A stretch of 64,000 nt of DNA from NCBI RefSeq assembly GCF_000953675.1, contig NZ_LN679998.1, positions 158,116-222,115 of the forward strand, in the 5' to 3' direction. The notes under the pieces are model-generated. The model saw nothing but the letters and a program-made list of their open reading frames with translations. It searched no databases and was not told the origin of the DNA. Below, in pieces: positions 27,549 to 38,278 of the stretch (position 1 is the first letter of the stretch; every line of letters starts with the position of its first letter). Source of the stretch: Paraclostridium sordellii. GTDB lineage: Bacteria > Bacillota > Clostridia > Peptostreptococcales > Peptostreptococcaceae. The translations under genes and the position numbers were made by a program.

Positions 27549-28655
27549 ATGGCATCAGTAATGATTTTTATAGGAGTAGTAGGTTGGATTTGCCTTTTGG
27601 TATCTATAATTGTATACTTTAAGACAAAAGAACAAAAAAATACTAATTCTATAAAAAATGAAAATGAAGAAAAGCCAAAGGTTGTTGTAATAGGAGGAGG
27701 AACAGGTCAATCAGTTTTTTTGAGAGGGCTTAAATATCACACTCAAAATATAACAGCTATAGTAACTGTTGCTGATGATGGTGGAGGTTCTGGAGTATTA
27801 AGAGAAGACTTAGGAATGCTACCTCCAGGAGATATAAGAAACTGTTTACTATCATTGGCTAACATAGAGCCTACGATGAATGAGGTTATGAAATATCGAT
27901 TTACAGAAGGGGCTTTAAAAGGGCAAAGTTTCGGGAATCTTTTTTTGGCAGCTATGAATGGTGTCTATGGTAATTTTGAAACTGCAGTTTATAAGATGAG
28001 TGAGATCTTTGCTATAACTGGAAGAGTATTACCTGTAACGCTAGAAGATATAAATTTAACTGCATATCTTAAAAATGGAAATATTGTAAATGGAGAGTCT
28101 AATATACCAAAGCAAGCAAGATCTCAAAATACTTCTATTGATAGAATAAAATTAGAACCAGAAGGTGCAAAGCCATTAGATGAGGTTATTAAATCTATAG
28201 AAAATGCAGATATAATTGTAATAGGACCGGGAAGTTTATACACAAGTATAATGCCGAATTTATTAGTTGAAGGGGTTATAGATGCAATAAAAAAATCTAA
28301 AGCTCCAAAAGTTTATATAGCTAATATAATGACTCAACCTGGAGAAACTGATCAATATAATGTTGTTGATCATGTTAGAGCCATAAATAAACATTGCGGC
28401 GAAAATATAATTGATATAATAATAACTAATAATGAAGTACTTCCTAAACCTGTATTTGAAATATATAATAAAGATGGGGCAAGTCAAGTTTTATTAGACA
28501 AAAGCCAAAAAGATATATTAAAAGATATGGGAATAAAGGTAATAGAATGTAATTTAGTAGAGATAAAAAGCAACTATATCAGGCATGACGCTGACTATAT
28601 ATCAAGTATAGTTGTTAATTTGGCACTAGGTCATAGTTACGATAATGAGAAGTAA
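27549..28655 (+). CDS. yvcK: YvcK (gluconeogenesis factor, CofD-like)
   Basis: A 368-residue protein of the CofD/YvcK family, needed in Bacillus for growth on gluconeogenic carbon sources and for normal cell-wall placement. It has an N-terminal membrane segment (VMIFIGVVGWICLLVSIIVY, about residues 4-23), the nucleotide-sugar-binding GGGTGQSVFLRGL near 50, VADDGGGSGVLREDL, and GPGSLYTSIMPNLLV. A GTG at 27537 is in frame but forms part of the GTGGAGG ribosome binding site, so ATG 27549 is chosen. The N-terminal anchor is absent from Bacillus YvcK but seen in some clostridial members. Confidence 0.94.
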   Translation: MASVMIFIGVVGWICLLVSIIVYFKTKEQKNTNSIKNENEEKPKVVVIGGGTGQSVFLRGLKYHTQNITAIVTVADDGGGSGVLREDLGMLPPGDIRNCLLSLANIEPTMNEVMKYRFTEGALKGQSFGNLFLAAMNGVYGNFETAVYKMSEIFAITGRVLPVTLEDINLTAYLKNGNIVNGESNIPKQARSQNTSIDRIKLEPEGAKPLDEVIKSIENADIIVIGPGSLYTSIMPNLLVEGVIDAIKKSKAPKVYIANIMTQPGETDQYNVVDHVRAINKHCGENIIDIIITNNEVLPKPVFEIYNKDGASQVLLDKSQKDILKDMGIKVIECNLVEIKSNYIRHDADYISSIVVNLALGHSYDNEK

Positions 28656-28719
28656 AAAAGGATTTTAAAAATTTATGTAGAAATCCTTATTATTATGTTA
28701 TTTTAAGGAGTGAACACCA

Positions 28720-29145
28720 ATGAGAGAAGAGGTTAGTGCCGGGGGCGTAGTATTATTCGGTAATGCTGTGCTCTTACTTAGAAAATTCAATGGAGATTGG
28801 GTATTACCTAAAGGAAAAGTTGAAGTTGGCGAAAATAAAGAAGATGCGGCTTTAAGAGAAGTTTTAGAAGAAACTGGTGTAAAAGCTGATATATTAAAAT
28901 ATTTAGGTGAGATACATTATACTTTCAAGGAAAATTGGGATGAGAATAGAGCTGTTCATAAAACTGTATTCTGGTATTTAATGCAAGCTAGGAGTATGGA
29001 TACAATTCCACAAAAAGAAGAGGGATTTATAGATGCAAAGTTTGTACATTTAGATAGAGTAGTTGATTTAGCTAGATATGATGATGAAAAAGAGATTATA
29101 AAAGTTGCTTTAGATGAAATAAAGAAGAGATTAAAAAAGAACTAA
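28720..29145 (+). CDS. Nudix hydrolase
   Basis: A 141-residue Nudix-fold pyrophosphohydrolase. A complete Nudix box is present at residues 32-54: G32, E38, then REVLEETGV (R46, E47, E50, E51, G53). The preceding GDWVLPKG and the C-terminal part resemble diadenosine tetraphosphate (Ap4A) hydrolases or MutT-like enzymes. The substrate cannot be fixed from sequence. It lies between yvcK and whiA, with a weak hairpin (AAGGATTT/AAATCCTT, 28659-28687) before it. A 17-base gap leads to whiA, so the two are probably co-transcribed. Confidence 0.9.
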   Translation: MREEVSAGGVVLFGNAVLLLRKFNGDWVLPKGKVEVGENKEDAALREVLEETGVKADILKYLGEIHYTFKENWDENRAVHKTVFWYLMQARSMDTIPQKEEGFIDAKFVHLDRVVDLARYDDEKEIIKVALDEIKKRLKKN

Positions 29146-29162
29146 ATAAAAGGTGAGAGAAT

Positions 29163-30113
29163 ATGTCTTTTTCAGCGGAAACAAAAAATGAGTTAGCTAG
29201 AGTTTTTTCTAATGATAAATGTTGTAACATAAGTGAGCTTTCTGCAATAGTTAGACTATCTGGAAGTATCCAACTTGCCGGATATAAAAAACTAAATTTA
29301 AAAATTAGTACAGAATTAAATTCAATAGCTAGGAAAGTTTTTAAGCTATTAAAATATAACTTTGGAATTAACACAGAGATATCGGTTAATAAAAATCAAA
29401 TGTTAAAAAGAAATAGTAGTTATGTGCTTATGGTAACTAGTGATATGGGTGCGGAAAATTTATTAAGAGAGTTGGGCATATTATCAAGAGAAGAAGGATT
29501 TTTTACTATGAATAAAGTTCCAGAAGATCTTATAAAAGATAATGAGTGTATTAGAGCGTTTATAAGAGGAGCATTCTTAGGAGGAGGATCTATAAGTGAT
29601 CCTGAAAAAAATTATCATCTAGAGTTTGTAGCGAATAACGAGGAATTCGCAGAATCTTTAAAAAATCTTATAAATTCATTAGGATTTAATTCTAAAACAG
29701 TATCTAGAAAAAATAATTACGTAGTTTATTTAAAAGAAAGTGAACAAATATCAGATTTACTAAATATAATAGGAGCTCATCAAGCTCTTTTAAGCCTGGA
29801 AAGTACGAAAATAGTAAAAGAAATGAGAAATAATGTAAATAGATTGGTTAATTGTGAAACAGCCAATTTATCTAAAACTGTAAATGCGGCGGTTAGGCAA
29901 ATAGAAAATATAAAGTATATCCAATCTAAGGTAGGATTAGATCATTTACCACCAAACTTAAGAGAAATAGCAGAATTGAGGGTAGATAATGAAGACTTAA
30001 CTTTAAAAGAGCTAGGAGAAATGGCTTCACCAGAGTTAAGTAAATCAGCTGTAAATCATAGATTAAGAAAAATTGAGCAAATCGCAGATGATTTAAGAAC
30101 AAGATTTGAATAA
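29163..30113 (+). CDS. whiA: WhiA, LAGLIDADG-like DNA-binding regulator
   Basis: A 316-residue protein with an N-terminal pair of degenerate LAGLIDADG homing-endonuclease domains ([27 protein letters not shown]) and a C-terminal helix-turn-helix. In Streptomyces WhiA controls sporulation genes. In Bacillus it influences cell division and chromosome segregation. The HTH part reads [40 protein letters not shown]. It ends the rapZ-yvcK-whiA group and overlaps its own terminator stem by two bases. Confidence 0.96.
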   Translation: MSFSAETKNELARVFSNDKCCNISELSAIVRLSGSIQLAGYKKLNLKISTELNSIARKVFKLLKYNFGINTEISVNKNQMLKRNSSYVLMVTSDMGAENLLRELGILSREEGFFTMNKVPEDLIKDNECIRAFIRGAFLGGGSISDPEKNYHLEFVANNEEFAESLKNLINSLGFNSKTVSRKNNYVVYLKESEQISDLLNIIGAHQALLSLESTKIVKEMRNNVNRLVNCETANLSKTVNAAVRQIENIKYIQSKVGLDHLPPNLREIAELRVDNEDLTLKELGEMASPELSKSAVNHRLRKIEQIADDLRTRFE

Positions 30114-30134
30114 GAGGCGTGAGCCTCTTTTTTA
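30112..30134 (+). terminator. terminator after whiA
   Basis: AAGAGGC, a GTGA loop, GCCTCTT and a T run. The first stem bases are part of the whiA stop codon. Confidence 0.88.
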
Positions 30135-30171
30135 ATTTTTAAGAAAATTTTAAAATACAAAATAATGGATT

Positions 30172-30201
30172 TTGATTAAGGTACAATTATTGTGGTAAAA
30201 T
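30172..30201 (+). promoter_or_regulatory. promoter of dnaE
   Basis: TTGATT (30172-30177) and TAAAAT (30196-30201) lie 18 bases apart, about 28 bases before the dnaE start and after the whiA terminator. Confidence 0.55.
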
Positions 30202-30228
30202 TATTTTTATAAGCAGGAGGTGAGGTCT

Positions 30229-33200
30229 TTGAGCAAAGATTTTGTTCATTTACATGTTCATACAGAATATAGTTTGCTGGATGGTTTTTCTAGAGTTAAA
30301 AACTTAGTAGCAAGAGCTAAAGAATTAAATATGAGTGCAGTTGCAATAACTGATCATGGTTGTATGTTTGGAGCTATAGATTTTTTCAAAGTAGCTAAGG
30401 CAGAGGGAATAAAACCTATAATAGGATGTGAAGTTTATACAGCGCCTAGAAGCATGAGAGATAAAGATCCAAACTATGATAAATCTCAGGGACATTTGAT
30501 ACTTCTAGCTAAAGATATGCAAGGTTATCAAAACCTTATAAAATTAGTATCAGAAGCTTATGTACAAGGCTTTTACTATAAACCTAGAGTTGACATAGAT
30601 GAAATAAGTAAATATAGTGAAGGAATTATTGCCTTATCAGCTTGTCTAGCAGGGGATGTTTCTCAAGCTCTTATGAATAGAAATTATGAAAAAGCTAAAA
30701 GCATAGCTTTAAGATATAAAGAGATATTTGGTGAAGATAATTACTATATTGAAATACAAGATCATAATTTACCAGAACAAAAAGAGGTAAATAGTGAACT
30801 GATAAAACTATCAAAGGAAATTGGAGTAGGGTTGGTTGCTACAAATGATGTTCATTATGTTAGAAAAGAAGATTCAAAAATACATGATATATTAATGTGT
30901 ATTCAAATGGGAAAAACAGTTAATGACCCTGCTAGAATGAGATTTGGTAGTGATGAATTTTATCTAAAATCAAGACAAGAAATGGAGTCTGTATTTCCAG
31001 ATGTACAAGAAGCATTAGATAATACAGTAAAGATTGCACAAAGATGTAATGTAGAATTTGACTTTAATACAATACATTTGCCACAATATGATGTACCTAG
31101 CGGATATACTCCTAATGAATACTTAAGAATGTTATGTTTTAAAGGATTAAAAGAAAGGTATGAAAATCCATCAGAAGAAATTTTAGATAGATTAGAATAT
31201 GAATTAGGTGTAATAGAAAAAATGGGGTACGTTGAGTATTTTCTTATAACTTGGGATTTCATTAATTTTGCAAGAGAAAATAGTATAATGGTTGGACCAG
31301 GAAGAGGAAGTGCTGCAGGTTCTATAGTTTCATATACTTTATATATAACAGATATAGACCCAATAAAATATTCTCTTTTATTTGAAAGATTTCTTAATCC
31401 TGAGCGTATATCTATGCCAGATATCGATATAGATTTCTGCTATGAAAGAAGAGAAGAAGTTATTGATTATGTAAAAAGAAAATATGGAGATGATCATGTA
31501 GCTCAAATAATAACATTTGGAACTATGGGAGCTAAGGCTGCTATAAGAGATGTAGGAAGAGTTTTAGATGTTAGCTATAATAAAGTTGACAATATAGCTA
31601 AAGAAATACCATTTGCATTAGGAATGACTATAGATAAGGCCTTAGATACTAATCCAAATTTAAGAAAACTATATGAAGAAGATGGAGAAACCAAAGAAAT
31701 AATTGATGTTTCTAGAAAAATAGAAGGTATGTTAAGACATGCATCAACACATGCGGCAGGGGTAGTTATATCTAAAAAGCCAATTGATGAATATGTACCT
31801 TTATATAAGCATCAAGATGCAATAACAACACAATTTACAATGACGACTCTAGAAGAGTTAGGACTTTTAAAAATGGACTTTTTAGGACTTAGAACTCTAA
31901 CAGTTATAAGAGATGCTCTTGATTTAATTGAAAGAAATCATAATGTGAAAATTAATTTTTCAACTATGGAATATGATGACCCTAAGGTTTATGAATTACT
32001 TGCATCAGGTAATACATTGGGAGTGTTTCAATTAGAGAGTGCTGGAATGAGAAGTTTCATGAAACAATTAAAGCCAGATAATTTTGAGGACATAGTAGCG
32101 GGAATATCGCTATATAGACCAGGACCAATGGATTCTATACCTAACTATATAAATAACAAAAACAATCCTGAGCATGTAGAATATCTACATGAGAAACTAA
32201 AACCTATAATGGAAGTTACTTACGGATGCTTAGTTTATCAAGAACAAGTAATGCAGGTTGTTAGAGATTTAGGTGGATATAGCTATGGACGTAGTGACCT
32301 AGTTAGAAGAGCTATGGGTAAGAAAAAAATGGATGTAATGGAGAAAGAAAGACAATACTTCATACATGGTAAGTTTGATGATAATGGGGAACTAGAGATA
32401 GAAGGTTGTGTAAGAAATGGAGTTCCAGAGGATATAGGGAATAAAATATTTGATGATATGATAGACTTTGCTAAATATGCATTTAATAAAAGTCATGCTG
32501 CCGCATATGGAGTATTAGCTTATGAAACAGCATATCTAAAAGCACATTATCCAGTGGAATTTATGGCGGCGCTTATAACCAGTGTTATGGGAAATACAGA
32601 TAAAGTTGTTGAGTATATAAGAGAATGTAATAATCTTAAAATAGATGTATTAAAACCAGATATAAATAAAAGTTTTACTAAGTTCTCTGTTGAACATAAT
32701 AGTATAAGATTTGGTTTAGCAGCAGTTAAAAATGTAGGAGTAAATGTTTTAAATAATATTATTGCTGAAAGAGAAGCTGGCGGAGAATTTAAAGATTTTA
32801 ATGAGTTTTGTAAAAGACTAGATTCTAAAGATTCTAATAAGCGTATAATAGAAAGTCTTATTAAATGTGGAGCTTTTGATGAGATGGGAGATAATAGGGC
32901 TAGTTTACTGTTAGGGTATGAAAAATTATTAGAAAGCATATCTATGGATAGAAAGAAAAACTTAGCAGGACAAGTTTCATTGTTTGATGGATTTGGAATG
33001 GATGAATCTATGAGTAATGATATTCAAAATATGTATACATTGCCTAAGGTTAACGAATTAGAAGAAAAAGAAAGATTATATTTAGAAAAAGAAGTTTTAG
33101 GAATGTATGTAAGTGGTCATCCATTATCTCAGTACAAAGAGGAATTAAAGAAAAATACAACAATAAATAATGCTGATTTAAACGATTTAAAAGATGATTA

Positions 33201-33714
33201 TGTTAGTTACTTAAATTTAAATGAAAAAGAAGTTGTTATGGGAGGAATTATAGTTAATAAAACTATAAGGACTACGAAAAGAAATGATTTAATGGCTATA
33301 ATTGAGTTAGAAGATTTATATGGTGTTATTGAAGTAATTGTATTCCCACAAGTACTTCAAAAGTACAATACTATAATCCAAGAAGATAAAATTATTTATG
33401 TAGAAGGAAGATTAAGTATAAAAGAGGATGAAAATGCAAAACTTATAGCTAGAGAAATAAGAGATATGAGTACGGAATCAAATCAACATAAGCCTAACTT
33501 ATATTTAAAGATATCTTCTATAGAAGATAAAGAATTAGTTAATGATTTGATATCTATAGTTACTAAATATCCTGGAGATAATGACGTATATATTTATGCA
33601 GAGAACATTAAGCAAATGTATAAATGGAATCATATAAAAGTAAATATAAACGAAAATTTAATAGATGAGCTTAAGCATATACTACCTAAAACTAGTATAA
33701 AAGTAAAAATTTAA
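30229..33714 (+). CDS. dnaE: DNA polymerase III subunit alpha (DnaE)
   Basis: Catalytic subunit of a C-family replicative polymerase, 1161 residues. It has an N-terminal PHP domain (FVHLHVHTEYSLLDG, then ITDHGCMFG). The polymerase palm has the catalytic Asp pair in PDIDIDFCYERREEV, with GPGRGSAAGSIVSY before it. GVFQLESAGMR, the tandem HhH region, and a C-terminal OB-fold (VMGGIIVNKTIRTTK) complete it. A GTG at 30220 is in frame but overlaps AGGAGGTGA. The TTG at 30229, 8 bases after AGGAGG, is the better start. In Firmicutes this DnaE works beside PolC, mainly in primer extension. Confidence 0.97.
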   Translation: MSKDFVHLHVHTEYSLLDGFSRVKNLVARAKELNMSAVAITDHGCMFGAIDFFKVAKAEGIKPIIGCEVYTAPRSMRDKDPNYDKSQGHLILLAKDMQGYQNLIKLVSEAYVQGFYYKPRVDIDEISKYSEGIIALSACLAGDVSQALMNRNYEKAKSIALRYKEIFGEDNYYIEIQDHNLPEQKEVNSELIKLSKEIGVGLVATNDVHYVRKEDSKIHDILMCIQMGKTVNDPARMRFGSDEFYLKSRQEMESVFPDVQEALDNTVKIAQRCNVEFDFNTIHLPQYDVPSGYTPNEYLRMLCFKGLKERYENPSEEILDRLEYELGVIEKMGYVEYFLITWDFINFARENSIMVGPGRGSAAGSIVSYTLYITDIDPIKYSLLFERFLNPERISMPDIDIDFCYERREEVIDYVKRKYGDDHVAQIITFGTMGAKAAIRDVGRVLDVSYNKVDNIAKEIPFALGMTIDKALDTNPNLRKLYEEDGETKEIIDVSRKIEGMLRHASTHAAGVVISKKPIDEYVPLYKHQDAITTQFTMTTLEELGLLKMDFLGLRTLTVIRDALDLIERNHNVKINFSTMEYDDPKVYELLASGNTLGVFQLESAGMRSFMKQLKPDNFEDIVAGISLYRPGPMDSIPNYINNKNNPEHVEYLHEKLKPIMEVTYGCLVYQEQVMQVVRDLGGYSYGRSDLVRRAMGKKKMDVMEKERQYFIHGKFDDNGELEIEGCVRNGVPEDIGNKIFDDMIDFAKYAFNKSHAAAYGVLAYETAYLKAHYPVEFMAALITSVMGNTDKVVEYIRECNNLKIDVLKPDINKSFTKFSVEHNSIRFGLAAVKNVGVNVLNNIIAEREAGGEFKDFNEFCKRLDSKDSNKRIIESLIKCGAFDEMGDNRASLLLGYEKLLESISMDRKKNLAGQVSLFDGFGMDESMSNDIQNMYTLPKVNELEEKERLYLEKEVLGMYVSGHPLSQYKEELKKNTTINNADLNDLKDDYVSYLNLNEKEVVMGGIIVNKTIRTTKRNDLMAIIELEDLYGVIEVIVFPQVLQKYNTIIQEDKIIYVEGRLSIKEDENAKLIAREIRDMSTESNQHKPNLYLKISSIEDKELVNDLISIVTKYPGDNDVYIYAENIKQMYKWNHIKVNINENLIDELKHILPKTSIKVKI

Positions 33715-33745
33715 ATTTATTTAAAATTTTATTATATAAAAAGAT

Positions 33746-33787
33746 AGCGAAATTATGATATAATAACAAAAAATAGATAATTTCGCT
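33746..33787. other. long inverted repeat in the dnaE-pfkA spacer
   Basis: AGCGAAATTAT (33746-33756) pairs perfectly with ATAATTTCGCT (33777-33787) around a 20-base loop that contains a perfect TATAAT (33759-33764). It could be a dnaE terminator, although the T run is 10 bases away, or an operator spanning the pfkA-pyk promoter. A second small hairpin (AGGGAC/GTCCCT) lies at about 33832-33850 in the leader. Confidence 0.45.
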
Positions 33788-33864
33788 TCTATTGAATTTT
33801 TTTAGATTTACTGGGATAAAAAAACAATACAGGGACAAGAAAAGTCCCTTAAGTTAGTGAATAG

Positions 33865-34851
<987 letters not shown>

Positions 34852-34867
34852 ATTAGGAGGATCTAAC

Positions 34868-36628
34868 ATGTTAAAAGGGATTAAAAAGACAAAAATAGTT
34901 TGTACACTAGGGCCTGCATCACAAAGTGAGGAAACTTTAACTCAATTGGTGGAAAATGGACTAAATGTATGTAGATTTAACTTCTCTCATGGTTCTCATG
35001 AAGAACATAAGGAAAGATTTGATACAGCTAAAAAAGTTAGAGAAAAATTAAATAAACCAATAGCTATATTATTAGACACTAAAGGTCCAGAAATAAGAAC
35101 TGGAAATTTTGATGCTCCAGAAGTGTTATTAGAAGAAGGTCAAAAATTTATAATAACAATGAAAGATGTCATGGGAACAAAAGATATTTGTACAGTTAGC
35201 TACAAAGGTCTTGCAGAAGATGTAACTACAGGTGATACTATATTAATAGATGATGGATTAGTAGGACTTAGAGTAGAAGAAGTAAAAGGGGAAGAAATTC
35301 ACTGTGTAGTTGAGAACTCTGGAATAGTTAAGAATCATAAAGGTGTAAATGTACCTAGAGTTAAAATAAATTTACCAGCATTAACTGAGAAGGATGTTAG
35401 TGATATAGAGTTTGGTATAGGTCAAGGAATAGACTACATAGCTGCTTCATTTGTTAGAAAAGCATCAGATGTATTAGCTATAAGAGAAGTTTTAGAAAAA
35501 AATAATGCAACAGATGTACAGATAATATCTAAAATAGAAAACCAAGAGGGTGTAGATAATATAGATGAAATTTTAAAAGTTTCTGATGGTATAATGGTTG
35601 CAAGAGGAGACTTAGGAGTTGAGATACCAACTGAAGAAATACCTATAGTTCAAAAAATGATAATAAGAAAATGTAATCAGTTAGGTAAACCAGTTGTAAC
35701 AGCTACTCAAATGTTAGATTCTATGATAAGAAATCCTAGACCAACAAGAGCAGAGGTAACAGACGTTGCAAACGCTATATACGATGGAACTGACGCAATA
35801 ATGTTATCTGGAGAAACAGCAGCAGGTAAATATCCAGTAGAAGCTGTAAAAACAATGGCTACAATAGCAAAAAGAACAGAAGAAACATTAAATTACAATG
35901 AATTATTAGTAAATAAAAAACTTGCAGATATAAATGTTACAGATGCAATAAGTCATGCTACATGTACAACTGCAATAGACTTAAATGCATCAGCAATAAT
36001 AACATCAACATCAAGTGGACATACAGCAAGAATGGTATCTAAATTTAGACCAGAATGCCCAATAATAGCTGCTACTAATGATGATAAAGTTATGAGAAGG
36101 TTAGCTTTAACTTGGGGTGTATATCCTATAATAGCAAAAGAAGCTACAAATACTGATGAAGTAGTAGAAAACTCTATAAATGCAGCGAAAGAAGCTTCTT
36201 ACTTAGAAAATGGTGAGTTAGTAGTTATAACTGCAGGAGTTCCTGTAGGAGTAAGTGGAACTACTAACTTAATAAAAGTACATGTTATAAGTGAAGAAAT
36301 AACTAACGGTATAGGTGTAGGAAGTAAAACCGTAGAAGGTAGAGTAAGACTAGTTAATAGTCCTAGTGAAGTTCTTGAATTTGAAGAAGGGGATATAATT
36401 GTTACACGTATGACTGATGCTGATATGAATGCATATATAGAAAAATGTGGAGCTATAATTACAGAGGATGGTGGAATGACATGCCATGCTGCTATAGTTG
36501 GTATAAACTTAGATAAGCCGGTAGTTGTTTCAGCTAAGAACATAAAAAGCTTAGTAAAAGATGGAGAAGTTGTAACTGTAGATGCTTCAAGAGGAGTTAT
36601 ATATAGAGGAGCAACAAGAGTATTATAA
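34868..36628 (+). CDS. pyk: pyruvate kinase with C-terminal PEP-utilising domain
   Basis: Makes pyruvate and ATP from phosphoenolpyruvate in the last step of glycolysis. The 586 residues contain the catalytic core (KTKIVCTLGPAS, LLDTKGPEIRTG, SKIENQEG, MVARGDLGVEIP, TATQMLDSMI). The usual C-terminal domain follows, and then an extra domain of about 100 residues at the end (EDGGMTCHAAIVGINLDKP) like the swivelling His domain of PEP synthase/enzyme I. This extra domain is typical of Bacillus and clostridial pyruvate kinases. Cys replaces Ser in the T-S-H motif (TCH). The ATG follows AGGAGG. Confidence 0.97.
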   Translation: MLKGIKKTKIVCTLGPASQSEETLTQLVENGLNVCRFNFSHGSHEEHKERFDTAKKVREKLNKPIAILLDTKGPEIRTGNFDAPEVLLEEGQKFIITMKDVMGTKDICTVSYKGLAEDVTTGDTILIDDGLVGLRVEEVKGEEIHCVVENSGIVKNHKGVNVPRVKINLPALTEKDVSDIEFGIGQGIDYIAASFVRKASDVLAIREVLEKNNATDVQIISKIENQEGVDNIDEILKVSDGIMVARGDLGVEIPTEEIPIVQKMIIRKCNQLGKPVVTATQMLDSMIRNPRPTRAEVTDVANAIYDGTDAIMLSGETAAGKYPVEAVKTMATIAKRTEETLNYNELLVNKKLADINVTDAISHATCTTAIDLNASAIITSTSSGHTARMVSKFRPECPIIAATNDDKVMRRLALTWGVYPIIAKEATNTDEVVENSINAAKEASYLENGELVVITAGVPVGVSGTTNLIKVHVISEEITNGIGVGSKTVEGRVRLVNSPSEVLEFEEGDIIVTRMTDADMNAYIEKCGAIITEDGGMTCHAAIVGINLDKPVVVSAKNIKSLVKDGEVVTVDASRGVIYRGATRVL

Positions 36629-36659
36629 TTAAAATCAAAAAAATAATAACATATTTAAG

Positions 36660-36688
36660 ATAGGGGCTTTATAAGCTCCTATTTTTTT
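36660..36688 (+). terminator. terminator of the pfkA-pyk operon
   Basis: TAGGGGCTT pairs with AAGCTCCTA (one G-U pair) around a short loop and is followed by seven T residues. Confidence 0.88.
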
Positions 36689-36737
36689 GGTAAAATAAAT
36701 GTTTGTAGTTTAATTATTATGTTCGGAGGAAATGCCT

Positions 36738-38096
36738 ATGTTATTAAAAGACAGAGAGTATGTAGTAGACATTGTTGATATAGGACAAGGTGGAGTTGGA
36801 ATTGGAAAGCATGAAGGATTTACAGTTTTTGTAGACGGGGGACTATTACAAGATAAACTAAAAGTTAGAATTAATAAATCAAAGAAAAACTATGCAGTTG
36901 GTGATATTGTAGAAATTTTAGAAAAATCACCATTTAGAGTTGAAAGAAAATGTGGTAAGCATTTAGCTAAATGTGGTGGATGTCAAATACAAGAATTAGA
37001 CTATAAAAAGCAATTAGACATTAAAACTAATGAAGTAAAACAAACTATTAGTAGAATCGGAAAACTAGATGATGTATTAATTCACCCTACGTTAGGAATG
37101 GAAAGCCCCTTAAGATATAGAAATAAAGCTCAATTTCCAATACAGAAACAAAATGGAAAAACGGTAATAGGTTTTTATAAAAAGAAAAGTCATGATGTTA
37201 TACCTACAGATACTTGTATAATTCAACATGATGTAAATGATAAAATAATAAAAATAATAAAAACTTATATAAAGGCATATGATGTAAGTTTATATGATGA
37301 AAAAACACATACAGGCGTTTTAAGACACTTAGTAACTAAAGTTGGATTTAAGACAAAGGAAGTTATGGTTGTATTAGTTGCGAACGGAAAAAAATTACCA
37401 TACTTAAATGAGTTAGCATCTGTATTAAAAGAAAATGTACCAGGATTTAAGACTCTAGTATTAAATACAAATAGAGAGAAAACTAATGTTATATTAGGAA
37501 AAGAAAATAAAGTTATATATGGCAACGGAAAAATAAATGATTATATAGGTGATCTAGTATTTGAAATATCTCCACTATCGTTTTTTCAAGTTAATCCTTT
37601 ACAAACAGAGGTTTTATACAATAAGGCACTTGAATATGCACAATTGAAAGAAGATGATACAGTATTTGATATATACTGTGGGATAGGAACTATATCTTTA
37701 TTTTTAGCTCAAAAGGCTAAAAAAGTTTATGGTGTGGAAATTGTTGAAGATGCAATTAAAGATGCTAATATAAATGCTAAATTAAACAATTTAGATAATA
37801 CGGAATTTTATGTAGGAAAAGCTGAAGAAGTAGTTCCAAAGTTATATAAAGAAGGTAAAACAGCTAATGTAGTGGTAGTAGATCCACCTAGAAAAGGATG
37901 CGAAAATTCAGTTTTAGACACTATTGTTTCAATGGAACCAGAAAGAGTTGTTTATGTATCATGTAACCCTTCAACATTAGCAAGGGATTTAGCATATTTA
38001 GATGAGAGAGGATATAGTTGTACAGAAGTTCAGCCAGTTGATATGTTTCCTCATACTATGCATGTTGAGTGTGTAGCTAAATTAATAAAAAAATAA
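36738..38096 (+). CDS. 23S rRNA (uracil-5-)-methyltransferase, RumA/RlmD family
   Basis: SAM-dependent methyltransferase that makes 5-methyluridine in 23S rRNA, 452 residues. It has an N-terminal TRAM domain (about 5-60) and a Cys-rich 4Fe-4S site (CGKHLAKCGGCQIQ). The methyltransferase domain carries VFDIYCGIGTISLFLA, VVVDPPRKGCE and the catalytic Cys in YVSCNPSTLARDL. An ATG at 36732 is in frame but only 2 bases from GGAGG. The ATG at 36738, at 8 bases, is the likely start. In Bacillus the related RlmCD modifies two positions; which uridines are used here is unknown. Confidence 0.94.
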   Translation: MLLKDREYVVDIVDIGQGGVGIGKHEGFTVFVDGGLLQDKLKVRINKSKKNYAVGDIVEILEKSPFRVERKCGKHLAKCGGCQIQELDYKKQLDIKTNEVKQTISRIGKLDDVLIHPTLGMESPLRYRNKAQFPIQKQNGKTVIGFYKKKSHDVIPTDTCIIQHDVNDKIIKIIKTYIKAYDVSLYDEKTHTGVLRHLVTKVGFKTKEVMVVLVANGKKLPYLNELASVLKENVPGFKTLVLNTNREKTNVILGKENKVIYGNGKINDYIGDLVFEISPLSFFQVNPLQTEVLYNKALEYAQLKEDDTVFDIYCGIGTISLFLAQKAKKVYGVEIVEDAIKDANINAKLNNLDNTEFYVGKAEEVVPKLYKEGKTANVVVVDPPRKGCENSVLDTIVSMEPERVVYVSCNPSTLARDLAYLDERGYSCTEVQPVDMFPHTMHVECVAKLIKK

Positions 38097-38160
38097 TTAG
38101 TTTTTAGTTGATACTTAAAAACTAATCTGATATCATCATAGTATAAAGTACATATGATGT

Positions 38161-38203
38161 AAAAAAGCCATGAAGGTTTATCAAACTTTCTATGGCTTTT
38201 TTT
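38161..38203 (+). terminator. terminator after the rRNA methyltransferase gene
   Basis: AAAAAAGCCAT pairs with ATGGCTTTTTT, with an inner GAAGG/CTTTC-type pairing, followed by T residues. A further hairpin with no T run (TTAGTTTTTA/TTAAAAACTAA, about 38096-38124) lies between it and the stop codon. Confidence 0.82.
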
Positions 38204-38278
38204 GATTTATAATTGTACAAAATTAACTCTAAATAGATAGACTTTAAAACTATCTATTCCCTTTTATTATTTAAGATG

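Noticed and set aside
28658-28690. Hairpin after yvcK as a terminator
   Set aside because: Only AAGGATTT/AAATCCTT with a long loop and no T run. It is too weak to call.
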